Shown here in pieces: positions 1 through 7,610 of a stretch of 47,658 nt of DNA (positions are counted from its first letter, which is position 1; each line of letters opens with the position of its first letter). The stretch covers positions 1 to 47,658 of the forward strand of contig NZ_JBJGXI010000043.1 of NCBI RefSeq assembly GCF_045635475.1, in the 5' to 3' direction. The DNA comes from JBJGXI01 sp045635475. GTDB lineage: Bacteria > Bacillota > Bacilli > Bacillales > Amphibacillaceae. The notes under the pieces are model-generated. The model had not been told where the DNA came from and ran no database searches. It saw only the letters and a list, made by a program, of their open reading frames with translations. A program made the position numbers and the translations under genes.

Positions 1-59
1 TTTTTTTTGAAAGATGCGTGGCATTAAACCATGAATGTAAGTGGTGTTTGCCTACAGGT

Positions 60-255
60 GAACTGTTGGGGGACACCAGAGCTCTTATCTGTGACAAGAA
101 GGGCATTATTAGAATTGTGCGGACATCAGTGCACTTATTTCAATGAATTGATTGCTGCTGTGTATTATTTTTAGCAAATAAGCGCTCTCTTGTCCGATAA
201 ACTCCCCAAAAAACAATTTCCGGTGACATAAGGGCTTATATGTCCGGGCGTCCTG
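60..255. repeat. Dispersed intergenic repeat, copy 1 (four short modules in mirror arrangement)
   Basis: No gene is seen in the first 378 bases. The stretch contains four related modules of about 20 nt. Two read inwards (GCTCTTATCTGTGAC near 81; GGACATCAGTGCACTTATTT near 121). Two are their inverted counterparts (AAATAAGCGCTCTCTTGTCC near 176; ATAAGGGCTTATATGTCCG near 229). A diverged copy with the same order of modules is at 23585-23755. Confidence 0.6.
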
Positions 256-338
256 CTGCCATCGCACGCCAAAGTGTCTCACCTAGTATACAATTTTACT
301 GACTAGGATCTTCTTAGCTCTACATGCATCCTAATACA

Positions 339-373
339 AAAAAATACCCCCGATCCACCGACCGCGGGTATTT
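339..373 (-). terminator. Terminator of yumC
   Basis: Stem AAATACCC/GGGTATTT separated by 16 nt, with a run of A on the left (T on the minus strand), 6 nt beyond the yumC stop codon. Confidence 0.75.
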
Positions 374-378
374 CCATT

Positions 379-1362
379 TTAAAACATACTAGTTGAGTGT
401 TTCGGCTGTACGCGTGCATCTGGATCTATATATGCTTTGGCATTATTAATTGCTGTAGGTCCTTCACCAAATCCAGCGGCAATTAAATTAACTTTACCTG
501 GATATGTGCAAATATCACCGGCAGCATAAATGCCTGGAATGTTTGTTTCCATTTTCGAATTGACAACAATACTATTTTTCTCAATTTCTAATCCCCAATT
601 TTTGATTGGTCCTAGGGAAGAAATAAAGCCATAATTTACTAGTACTGCATCAACATCGAGTATGACTTCGTTGTCACCTTTTACTTCCTTCAGCTTAACT
701 TGATCGATGTTTTCGGTGGCGATAAAGGCTTCTGGTACATATGGAGTCATAACATTAACACTTGAGTTATGAAGATTTTCGACACTATGCTCATGTGCGC
801 GGAATTGGTCACGGCGATGGACTAAGGTTACTTCCTTCGCTATCGGTTCAAGCATTAATGCCCAATCCACCGCAGAGTCTCCTCCACCAAATAAGACAAC
901 TTTCTTGTCTGTAAAAGCGTGCATATTGTCGACGAAATAATGAAGATTTTTGCCTTCGAAGTCTTCTGCACCTTCAACGTTTAGTTTGCGAGGCTGGAAT
1001 GCACCATTGCCTGCGGTAATAATAATTGTTTTGGAGTAATGTACTTCATCATTTGTTGTAATTTTAAACGAATCATCGGCTTGGCGTTCAATCGTGTCAA
1101 CAGATTGGTTAAGAGCGATCGTAGGATTGAATAAGTCCGTTTGCTCTTTCAGATTATCGACCAGCTCTTGTGCTCTTACTTTAGGAAAACCAGCGATATC
1201 GTAAATATACTTTTCTGGATAAAGTGCGCTCAATTGCCCGCCAATATGAGGTAAGCTTTCAATAATTTTGACACTTGCTTGGCGTAATCCGCCATAAAAT
1301 GCGGCGAATAATCCAACTGGACCAGCGCCAATAATCGTAACATCATATATTTTTTCTGACAT
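379..1362 (-). CDS. yumC: Ferredoxin/flavodoxin-NADP+ reductase, thioredoxin-reductase-like type
   Basis: Homodimeric FAD enzyme that passes electrons between NADPH and ferredoxin or flavodoxin in the cytoplasm. The 327-residue protein has an FAD-binding GAGPVG (12-17), an NAD(P)-binding FGGGDSA (158-164), basic residues HRRDQFRAH (182-190) that fit the NADPH phosphate, and the C-terminal FAD motif GIYAAGDI (277-284). The redox CxxC of thioredoxin reductase is absent, which separates this family from TrxB. Length and N-terminus match B. subtilis YumC. ATG start with AGGAGG 8-9 nt upstream. It diverges from yumB, as in B. subtilis. Confidence 0.93.
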   Translation of the reverse strand: MSEKIYDVTIIGAGPVGLFAAFYGGLRQASVKIIESLPHIGGQLSALYPEKYIYDIAGFPKVRAQELVDNLKEQTDLFNPTIALNQSVDTIERQADDSFKITTNDEVHYSKTIIITAGNGAFQPRKLNVEGAEDFEGKNLHYFVDNMHAFTDKKVVLFGGGDSAVDWALMLEPIAKEVTLVHRRDQFRAHEHSVENLHNSSVNVMTPYVPEAFIATENIDQVKLKEVKGDNEVILDVDAVLVNYGFISSLGPIKNWGLEIEKNSIVVNSKMETNIPGIYAAGDICTYPGKVNLIAAGFGEGPTAINNAKAYIDPDARVQPKHSTSMF

Positions 1363-1577
1363 AAATTTTATCCTCCTGAGAAATACTGTGCATAGTAGAT
1401 GTTTTTTATTTTAACACAAATTTTATTATGTGTAGTATCGAACGAATCACACACATAAAGTTAGAAAATTTTAAAATTTCAGTAAATACACTTTAGGGTT
1501 GAAAATTGTAGAAAAAAAGTCTAAGATAAGCAATAGGTTGTTTACAATTTGCTACATATATATTAAGTGTCTATTTA

Positions 1578-1593
1578 CGTGAAATAAATCACG
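1578..1593. promoter_or_regulatory. Rex-like palindrome upstream of yumB
   Basis: CGTGAAATAAATCACG is a near-perfect palindrome about 60 nt before the yumB start. It resembles the redox repressor Rex site (GTGAA-N4-TTCAC) with one mismatch. Known Rex targets include NADH dehydrogenase in B. subtilis; the assignment here is inference. Confidence 0.4.
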
Positions 1594-1653
1594 ATATCAT
1601 TTGTTTTTCATGTCTTTATTATTTATAAAAATATATAATTGGAAGTGATCTAG

Positions 1654-2874
1654 ATGAAGAAACCGAATATTGTAATCCTTGGCGCAGGATATGGTGGATT
1701 AACTACGACTGTGAAACTACAAAAAAAGCTTGGTGTTAATGATGCCAACATTACGCTTGTGAACAAGCATGATTACCATTATGAAGCTACTTGGTTACAT
1801 GAAGTTGCTGCAGGTACAATTGCTCCAGATCGTGCGCGATTTGCAATTAAAGATGTAATTGATGGCAGTAAAGTGAACTTTGTACAAGATACGGTAACAT
1901 CAATTGATGTAGAAAACAAGAAAGTAGTATTAGAAGACGGCGAACTTGATTATGACTATCTTGTTGTTGCCCTTGGCTTTGAAGCAGCAACATTTGGTAT
2001 TCCAGGATTACTTGAGAATGCATTTATGATTGGTAATATTAATTCTTCAAGAATGTTAAGAGAACATATTGATTACCACTTCGCAAAATACAACAATGAA
2101 ATAGAGAAAAAGCAAGAACGTTTAAATATTATTGTTGGCGGTGGCGGTTTTACTGGTATTGAATACTTAGGGGAATTGACTAATCGTGTTACGAAGCTAT
2201 GTGAAGAATATGATATTGATCGCAACCAAGTACGCATTATTAACGTAGAGGGTGCACCGAGCATTATGCCTGGATTTGATCCTCAATTAGTAGAATATGC
2301 GATGAATACGCTAGAAGAGAGAGGCGTCGAGTTCAAGCTGGGCTCTATGTTAAAAGAATGTAGACCAGATGGTATTACAATTGAAAAAGACGGTGAACAA
2401 GAGGATATTCCTTCCCTTACAACTGTTTGGGCTGCTGGTGTTCGTGCTAACAGTTTAGTTGAAAAATCTTTAGAAACAAACAGAGGTAAAGTAGAAGTAA
2501 CTCCAGAATTACGGGATCCTGCTAATGAAAATGTTTTTGTTATCGGTGACTGTGCACTTATTATGGACAAGGAGACGGGAAGACCTTATCCACCAACTGC
2601 ACAAATTGCAATGCAAGAAGCTGAAGTATGTGCCCATAATCTAGCTACAATTGTTAAAGGTGGCAGCGGAGAGCTTGAGCACTTTGAATTTAATAATTTA
2701 GGTACAGTAGCCTCTCTAGGGCACTCAGATGCCTTTGGTGTTGTATTCGGAAATAAAAAAATATTTGGCTGGACTGCATCTGTAATGAAAAAAGTTATTG
2801 ATAACAGATCTTTATTGAAAATCGGTGGACTCGGCCTGATGTTGAAAAAAGGAAAATTTAATATCTTTGGTTAA
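1654..2874 (+). CDS. yumB: Type II NADH dehydrogenase (YumB-like)
   Basis: Single-subunit, non-proton-pumping flavoprotein on the inner face of the membrane; it oxidises NADH and reduces menaquinone. The 406 residues contain an N-terminal FAD motif GAGYGG (10-15), the NADH-binding VGGGGFTGIE (161-170) and the second FAD motif FVIGDC (295-300), followed by the PPTAQIAMQEAE segment typical of NDH-2. Length equals B. subtilis YumB. ATG start with GGAAGTGAT upstream. It is probably monocistronic, ending in a strong hairpin. The quinone it reduces is made by the men genes 22-30 kb downstream. Other NDH-2 paralogues (Ndh, YutJ) are possible but match less well in length. Confidence 0.9.
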   Translation: MKKPNIVILGAGYGGLTTTVKLQKKLGVNDANITLVNKHDYHYEATWLHEVAAGTIAPDRARFAIKDVIDGSKVNFVQDTVTSIDVENKKVVLEDGELDYDYLVVALGFEAATFGIPGLLENAFMIGNINSSRMLREHIDYHFAKYNNEIEKKQERLNIIVGGGGFTGIEYLGELTNRVTKLCEEYDIDRNQVRIINVEGAPSIMPGFDPQLVEYAMNTLEERGVEFKLGSMLKECRPDGITIEKDGEQEDIPSLTTVWAAGVRANSLVEKSLETNRGKVEVTPELRDPANENVFVIGDCALIMDKETGRPYPPTAQIAMQEAEVCAHNLATIVKGGSGELEHFEFNNLGTVASLGHSDAFGVVFGNKKIFGWTASVMKKVIDNRSLLKIGGLGLMLKKGKFNIFG

Positions 2875-2880
2875 TATAAA

Positions 2881-2912
2881 AGCAAAGGCAGAACTTCTGC
2901 TTTTGCTTTTTT
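2881..2912 (+). terminator. Terminator of yumB
   Basis: Hairpin AGCAAAGGCAGAA / TTCTGCTTTTGCT followed by T6, just after the yumB stop. Confidence 0.85.
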
Positions 2913-2935
2913 AAAATCTAAGAGAGTATAAAATT

Positions 2936-3140
2936 TGTGCATGTGTCTAGCTCCGAGCGCCAGAAACGTAGCGATGTCACGAATCGCCTTATGATAAGTC
3001 ATCATCGATTCAAGTTTTATTGAAGGTCGACTAAAAGAGGACTTGTCGTCCAACGTCGACATACCCCTTATGCAGGGGCATGATTCCTTTATCTTAGTGA
3101 TTCGCTCCAGTCGCTACGTTTTTTAGCGGGCGCTCTGCAC
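2936..3140. repeat. Large imperfect inverted repeat between yumB and yuiB
   Basis: Left arm (GTGC..GAGCGCC..AAACGTAGCGA..GAATC, 2936-2985) is matched by the inverted right arm (GATTCGC..TCGCTACGTT..GGGCGCTC..GCAC, 3099-3140), giving a predicted hairpin of about 200 nt. The centre holds smaller stems (GTCGAC...GTCGAC at 3026-3060). No gene is visible here; B. subtilis has the small gene yuiA at this place. Confidence 0.65.
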
Positions 3141-3188
3141 TTTTCTCAAATAACAATAGATAAGCATTTTGATAAGGGGAGACGAATC

Positions 3189-3500
3189 GTGTTACAGTCA
3201 ATCGTTCTAATTGTATTATATTTCGTTATGTTTTTTGGTATCGCATTTATATTGAATATGTTGTTAAGACAAACATGGATCATGGCGTTTATTTATCCTG
3301 TTATTGTATTGATGATCGTTGATGATTTTTCAACTACCAAATACTTCACATCACCAGCTTGGGCCTTTTCGACTGTTTGGTCAAAAATAGTAGGTCTTAA
3401 TTTTAACGATGTACTTATATTGTTGTTTGGTTTTATTGGTGCTATTGCTTCGGGAATTGTAATAAAGATGCTTCGTAAAAACGGTTATCAAATGTTTTAA
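3189..3500 (+). CDS. yuiB: Conserved membrane protein YuiB
   Basis: Small integral membrane protein (103 aa) with about three hydrophobic segments (residues 3-25, 29-45, 75-95) and conserved NMLLRQ and YPVIVLMIVDD stretches like those of B. subtilis YuiB (about 105 aa). Function is unknown. The start is GTG at 3189, supported by AAGGGGAG 8 nt upstream. It lies between yumB and yuiC as in B. subtilis, but the large hairpin repeat separates it from yumB. Confidence 0.82.
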   Translation: MLQSIVLIVLYFVMFFGIAFILNMLLRQTWIMAFIYPVIVLMIVDDFSTTKYFTSPAWAFSTVWSKIVGLNFNDVLILLFGFIGAIASGIVIKMLRKNGYQMF

Positions 3501-3515
3501 ATTGGTAGTTAAACT

Positions 3516-3575
3516 TAATTAATTTCATAATACTGATTTTTAGCTAGCTGTATAAGGTGATTATGAAATTGACTC
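3516..3575 (+). repeat. Palindromic intergenic repeat, family copy 1 (upstream of yuiC)
   Basis: Inverted ends AATTTCATAAT and ATTATGAAATTGACTC flank an asymmetric core with TTAGCTAGCTGTATAAGG. The same element is found at 44689-44745 and, modified, at 35043-35162 and 16854-16923. It ends about 90 nt before the yuiC start codon. Confidence 0.75.
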
Positions 3576-3638
3576 AAAATACGTACTAAAAGTTATTTTT
3601 ACAATTAAAAATGTATAAAAAAGTACGATCAAGGAAAG

Positions 3639-3662
3639 GATGACACCCAGAGAGGTGTTATC
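3639..3662 (+). promoter_or_regulatory. Hairpin sequestering the yuiC ribosome binding site
   Basis: GATGACACC and GGTGTTATC can pair (one mismatch) around a 6-nt loop. The ribosome binding site GAGAGGTG lies in the loop and right arm, 10 nt before the ATG. A role in translational control is inference. Confidence 0.4.
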
Positions 3663-3667
3663 TAATA

Positions 3668-4366
3668 ATGTTAAAATTAAAGATTCTGAGAAGAAGTTTT
3701 ATGACTTTATTATTTCTTGGAGCCTGTTATACATCTGTTCTAGCAGTTACAAATGTTTCTGCTGCAGATGTAAAAAATGAATTTTTTGGTTTGGTAAGTA
3801 TCGAACATACATCAGCATCGGCACAGACAGCTATTAAGGAACAACCACAAAAGAAATTGGCGTTGGAAATGAAGGAACTAAATCACCATATTGCGAAAAC
3901 TACCTACATTTCGAGTCAGCAAGTGGATGAGCCTAATACGCTAGAAGAATATATTAGCAAGAGCAACTACCCAATTACAACTGTAACAGCTACAGGATAC
4001 ACTGCTGGGTTAGAATCAACGGGAAAATCGCCTAGTCATCCCGAGTATGGTATTACTTACTCTGGTGTAAAAGTAAAAAGAGATTTATATTCAACTATTG
4101 CGGCAGATTTGAATGTCTATCCGATTGGAACTATTCTTTATATTCCAGAGTACGGTTATGGCGTGGTTGCTGATAAAGGCTCAGCAATCCAAGGAAATAA
4201 AATTGATTTGTATTACCATACAGTAGAAGATGTTTATAATAATTGGGGTAAAAAGCAAGTTGAGGTATACGTAATTAAAAAAGGTAATGGTAGTTTAACT
4301 GAAGAGCAATTAGAAGCATTAAATGAAACGGAAGCTTTACAAGTATTTAGAGAAAAAATAAATTAA
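3668..4366 (+). CDS. yuiC: Secreted 3D-domain peptidoglycan lytic enzyme (YuiC-like)
   Basis: Exported or membrane-anchored wall protein of the 3D (Asp-Asp-Asp) family. B. subtilis YuiC is a stationary-phase lytic transglycosylase related to MltA and resuscitation factors. An N-terminal basic stretch followed by a hydrophobic segment (residues 11-33, ending near SAA) is the signal sequence. Residues 39-100 are a low-complexity linker. The double-psi domain begins at TATGYTAG (105-112) and carries the three Asp residues D145, D167 (VVADKG) and D178 (KIDLYY). Length 232 aa against 218 in B. subtilis. The ATG is supported by AGAGGTG upstream, which lies within a hairpin. Confidence 0.88.
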   Translation: MLKLKILRRSFMTLLFLGACYTSVLAVTNVSAADVKNEFFGLVSIEHTSASAQTAIKEQPQKKLALEMKELNHHIAKTTYISSQQVDEPNTLEEYISKSNYPITTVTATGYTAGLESTGKSPSHPEYGITYSGVKVKRDLYSTIAADLNVYPIGTILYIPEYGYGVVADKGSAIQGNKIDLYYHTVEDVYNNWGKKQVEVYVIKKGNGSLTEEQLEALNETEALQVFREKIN

Positions 4367-4381
4367 TGACAGACAATTTTT

Positions 4382-4420
4382 AACCCCTTGAATATCGAAT
4401 GATATCAAGGGGTTGTTTTT
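4382..4420 (+). terminator. Terminator of yuiC
   Basis: AACCCCTTG..ATATC / GATAT..CAAGGGGTT followed by GTTTTT. It sits between convergent yuiC and yuiD and could serve both, though the T-tract is on the plus strand. Confidence 0.8.
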
Positions 4421-4424
4421 AAAA

Positions 4425-4898
4425 TTAAAATAAAGGATATAAAATGATGGCTAGAATGATCCCTGTTAGACCACCAAAGAATACTTCTATCGGTTGGTGA
4501 CCTAATAATTCTTTTAATTCTTCTCTTTTTTCATATTCCCCTTTTTCTGTCCATACCTTTGCCTCTTCGACAAAGTATTGAAAATCCTTTACTAGTTCAT
4601 TCAATAAAATAGCTTGTTCTCCAGCGTGTCGTCTCACGCCAGATGCATCAAACATAATGATAATACTAAACACGCAGGACACTGCAAATAAGCCTGAGGA
4701 GAGTCCGTGTTGAATACCTATCGCTGTTGTAAGAGCTGCAACGGCTGCTGAGTGACTACTTGGCATACCTCCAGTGCTAAATGCCAAGCCAGGCTTAAAT
4801 TCCCTTGTTGCAATAAATTGAATAGGAACTTTAACACCTTGTGCAAATACAATAGCAATAAGCGCTGCCCATAAAGGGAAGTTTGCTAATATATTCAT
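4425..4898 (-). CDS. yuiD: Divergent PAP2 family membrane protein YuiD (DUF212)
   Basis: Membrane protein of the divergent PAP2 / acid-phosphatase-like family. It carries the diagnostic GMPSSHSAAVAALTTAIG (residues 43-60) and a later HRAGE-like block (RRHAGEQA, 89-96), with hydrophobic segments at the N-terminus, near 60-85 and at the C-terminus (140-156). At 157 aa it matches B. subtilis YuiD. The substrate is not known. Start ATG with AAAGGATG 11 nt upstream. It converges with yuiC, as in B. subtilis. Confidence 0.85.
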   Translation of the reverse strand: MNILANFPLWAALIAIVFAQGVKVPIQFIATREFKPGLAFSTGGMPSSHSAAVAALTTAIGIQHGLSSGLFAVSCVFSIIIMFDASGVRRHAGEQAILLNELVKDFQYFVEEAKVWTEKGEYEKREELKELLGHQPIEVFFGGLTGIILAIILYPLF

Positions 4899-5082
4899 TA
4901 AATAATAACATCCTTTCTCATATGTATCATTCTTGTATGTAGGTTTCCCTTTTCTTTGGTCAGTAACACAAGAAAATTTTATACCAAACCATAAAGTTTC
5001 ACTTCAATTATATCATACGTATAATTTTAACTAAATAAAGGGGATGTTAAATTTACGATAATAGGTTACGGTCTCCAAAATA

Positions 5083-5116
5083 AAAAAACATGGGTTGGAA
5101 GAAACCCATGTTTTTT
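5083..5116 (-). terminator. Terminator of bioY
   Basis: Symmetric hairpin AAAAAACATGGGTT / AACCCATGTTTTTT; it can work in both directions and directly follows the bioY stop. Confidence 0.85.
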
Positions 5117-5117
5117 A

Positions 5118-5717
5118 TTACATGCTATTGGATGTGAGGCGATGAAATCTAGGAATTCTTTTTGACAAGTTTAACGTAATAAACGCCGCGATTATAGCAA
5201 TTGCTAAATCCTTAATTAAAAATGGGATCATCGTTGCCCACGCAGTGGTAAAACTTATATGTAACTCAAGCCATGTATTCATCGCTATATACATGTAATT
5301 AACACCAATTAGGTAATTGACTACGACGCCGACAATCGATGCCAGTACATAAAAAGGAAGCGATTTTGTTCGTGATTTTTCTGCTAACCAACCTGTCACA
5401 AACGCAACAAAAATAAAAGAAATTAGAAAACCACCTGTATAATCAAAAATAGTAAAAATTCCGGCTCTCATTTGAGCAAATACAGGCACACCTGCTATAC
5501 CTACCAATAAATAAGCAACGATAGACAAGCTGCCAAGACGCTTTCCGAGCATAAGACCTGCTAAAATAGCAAAAAATGTTTGTAAAGATAAAGGAACGGT
5601 TTTTCCTCCGATTGGGATCGCCAAAAATGGGAACCAGATAGCAATATTGGCTCCAATTGCCATTAGTCCAATAAATAATGCACCAATCGTTATGTCAATC
5701 GGTTTAAGTCTGTTCAT
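5118..5717 (-). CDS. bioY: Biotin ECF transporter substrate-binding protein BioY
   Basis: Integral membrane S component that captures biotin and works with the shared ECF module. About six hydrophobic segments fill the 199 residues. Typical BioY features are present: IPIGGKTVPLSLQTFFA, the LAGLMLGKRLGSLS loop, GGFLISFIFVAF and GVNYMY. Two ATGs compete. AGAGGAG abuts the first one (5723), whereas the ATG at 5717 lies 7 nt downstream, so 5717 is chosen. The orthologue is the BirA-controlled yuiG gene of the same B. subtilis neighbourhood. A BirA-like operator lies 46 nt upstream. Confidence 0.92.
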   Translation of the reverse strand: MNRLKPIDITIGALFIGLMAIGANIAIWFPFLAIPIGGKTVPLSLQTFFAILAGLMLGKRLGSLSIVAYLLVGIAGVPVFAQMRAGIFTIFDYTGGFLISFIFVAFVTGWLAEKSRTKSLPFYVLASIVGVVVNYLIGVNYMYIAMNTWLELHISFTTAWATMIPFLIKDLAIAIIAAFITLNLSKRIPRFHRLTSNSM

Positions 5718-5762
5718 CAGCATTCTCCTCTCTGAATTTGATAATAGAAGAGAATTGCCTTA

Positions 5763-5793
5763 TTGTCAACCTTAAATTTAATAAGGTTAACAT
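5763..5793. promoter_or_regulatory. Putative BirA (biotin repressor) operator of bioY
   Basis: TTGTCAACC, 13 nt, GGTTAACAT. This fits the BirA dyad (TTGTTAACC...GGTTAACAA) with one change in each arm, placed in the bioY promoter region. Confidence 0.75.
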
Positions 5794-5800
5794 ATGGGTG

Positions 5801-6139
5801 TTACCATTTTAATGACACAGTTAAACGACAGCATTCTACACTGTTTGTCTGATTGATAAATGTAATCTTAATAGCGTCTGGATTATAATTGATTTCTAAT
5901 TGATGCGATACACCTAATTGTGTTAAATATATCTTAATTTTTTCAGTTTGTGATCGTTGGGCAGCGTCCTTGACGTTGTAAGCGAAATCACCGGACTTAA
6001 CAAATTCGTTTAATACTTTATCTGCATCATCCATTAGCGGTTGAAAAGCTTTTGCAGAAGATTTTAATTGTGTTGTGTCTACTTGGGGATACGTGGGACG
6101 TTGCTGGTAATACATTGGGTAATTATAGTTATGATTCAT
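5801..6139 (-). CDS. Uncharacterised protein, Tyr/Pro/Gln-rich N-terminus (possibly YuzC-like)
   Basis: 112-residue soluble protein of unknown function. The first 20 residues are rich in Asn, Tyr, Pro and Gln (MNHNYNYPMYYQQRPTYPQ), a composition seen in spore coat-associated proteins. A helical middle part (residues 25-75) and a beta-like C-terminus with a CC pair (INQTNSVECCRLTVSL) follow. ATG with a strong AAGGAGGT 7 nt upstream supports a real gene. Its place next to bioY suggests the B. subtilis yuzC-like family, but this link is from memory and weak. Confidence 0.6.
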   Translation of the reverse strand: MNHNYNYPMYYQQRPTYPQVDTTQLKSSAKAFQPLMDDADKVLNEFVKSGDFAYNVKDAAQRSQTEKIKIYLTQLGVSHQLEINYNPDAIKITFINQTNSVECCRLTVSLKW

Positions 6140-6339
6140 CTGACATACCTCCTTACTATAATCTATGCGTTATAGGAGGTTTAAGTTAGTGTAAGTGTAT
6201 TGAATAATTTTATTGGCGGATTAAAAAGAAAAGTGGAGGGATAGGAAACCAAATGTACATCCTTTGAATACGATTTAATTCATATTGAGGTTTACTTCTT
6301 GTGGTGTAAAGTTTGTACACTTTGATCACTGTCAGATTT

Positions 6340-6383
6340 GGGTACCTGGTATTTCATATGAATCACGAAGTACCAGGTACCGT
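6340..6383. repeat. Hairpin repeat downstream of arr
   Basis: GGTACCTGGTA and TACCAGGTACC form a perfect 11-bp stem with a 19-nt loop. It is preceded by CTGTCAGA, a motif that recurs in the hairpin on the other side of arr. There is no T-tract, so it is not a good terminator. The 6140-6412 gap holds nothing else recognisable. Confidence 0.6.
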
Positions 6384-6412
6384 TCTCTTAAATCATGATT
6401 TTATGGTGAAGA

Positions 6413-6829
6413 TTAATCATATATTACAGCCTTCCCTTGTTCGCGTAACTCTTTTAAAGAGCTAAGCATATGATTTATTGCTTCATCGGAATGTCTCTCC
6501 CATGATTTTAATTCAGCTAATATTTTCAAAGGCGATTTGGACCTATAAGAACGTGTTGGGTTACCGGGGAATTTTTTGTCGGTTACGTTTGGATCGTTTT
6601 CAAAATCACCCAATGGTTCTACAATGTAAATTCTTTCTTTTGCTTTTGATGTTGCTAATTCAGCACCCCATTTAGCCGCATCTAATGTTGCGGTGAAATA
6701 TATATAGTTTGATTTTTTTTCTTGGTAATTTGATAAGTGTTGTGGTTCTAAAAGGTCTGCAATTTTTAATTCTGCTTTTGTACCATGAAAGAAAGGACCA
6801 TGATCTAAGACAGCTTTTTTGTCATGCAT
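6413..6829 (-). CDS. arr: Rifamycin ADP-ribosyltransferase (Arr family)
   Basis: Transfers ADP-ribose from NAD+ to rifamycins and so inactivates them; cytoplasmic. The 138 residues cover the complete compact Arr fold: GPFFHGTKAELK (11-22, with H15), YIYFTATLDAAKWGAELA (42-59, with Y44), IYIVEPLGDFENDP (67-80, with D79) and KKFPGNPTRSYRS (85-97). H15, Y44 and D79 occupy the places of the catalytic His, Tyr and Asp known in mycobacterial Arr (alignment by eye). ATG with AGAGGTG 8 nt upstream. It stands alone, with a hairpin repeat on each side and no B. subtilis counterpart at this place, which suggests acquisition. Resistance itself is inference. Confidence 0.92.
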   Translation of the reverse strand: MHDKKAVLDHGPFFHGTKAELKIADLLEPQHLSNYQEKKSNYIYFTATLDAAKWGAELATSKAKERIYIVEPLGDFENDPNVTDKKFPGNPTRSYRSKSPLKILAELKSWERHSDEAINHMLSSLKELREQGKAVIYD

Positions 6830-6941
6830 ATTGATACACCTCTTATAATTTTGTCTTTTATATAACAGTATAGATAGGAACTTTCGAAAGTGTAGTCTAT
6901 AAATAATTCATTATTAATAGTATAATGTAAGTAGAGAGAGT

Positions 6942-6996
6942 AATGTCAGAAACCGCCTGACCCCAGACATGGTACATGTGCGGAGTCTGACATTAT
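6942..6996. repeat. Hairpin repeat upstream of arr
   Basis: AATGTCAGA ... TCTGACATT arms with a second internal stem (GACCCCAGACATGGTACATG region) and a following ATTTTT. The TGTCAGA arm and GGTAC centre are shared with the hairpin at 6340. Similar to hairpins common in Bacillaceae spacers. Confidence 0.55.
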
Positions 6997-7148
6997 TTTT
7001 GCAGAGAGGCTACATTCTTGTGACTGAACGGTATAACTGGACGTCTTCTAGGCATTAAGACTAAGATATGAACTATGGTCACTAACCACCAATACATCAT
7101 GAAACGAATCACCCATAGCATTATTATAAAAGGCTCTTTTCGTAGAGT

Positions 7149-7606
7149 TTGTTGTTTTTTATGTCATATTTGAAGTAAAATGCGACGTAACGTAGTGCTC
7201 GTGATTTCCGCTCCAGGCAGTCGCTTTCCGCGGGCACGGCTTCAGCTAACTCAGAAGCATAGTGCGCTTCTGAGTGGATCTTCAGCCCGTGCTGTTCCCG
7301 CAGGACTTTGAATTATCTTCCCCGAATTACACCGCACGAAGAAAATGCGGTTTTCGTTTTCGAGGATCGACTGCCTGGAGCTCCAATCACCCGACGTAAA
7401 GAATAATCCCGTTAGCAGCGGAGGAAATGCACTTCGACTCCTGCGGGACTAGCGGCGTAAGTGAGACCCCGCAGAACGCAGTTCGAGGAGGCTCACTAGC
7501 CCCCCGCGGAAAGCGAAGTGCATTTCCGGAGCGGTGCAAGCACTCTCCAAGTTACGACGCATATTAGCTATTTTGCGCATTAACAACAATCTCTTAGAAA
7601 ACAGCC
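7149..7606. repeat. Large structured intergenic repeat, copy A
   Basis: About 460 bp with no credible gene; the rest of 6830-7610 also holds none. The ends are imperfect inverted repeats (AAAATGCGACGTAAC...AGTGCT against AGCACT...GTTACGACGCATA). The module GCTCCAGGCAGTCG near 7212 recurs inverted near 7367, and GTCGCTTTCCGCGG near 7220 is mirrored by CCGCGGAAAGCGA near 7504. A second copy, with long identical stretches, lies at 19288-19695. Confidence 0.75.
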
Positions 7607-7610
7607 TTAT

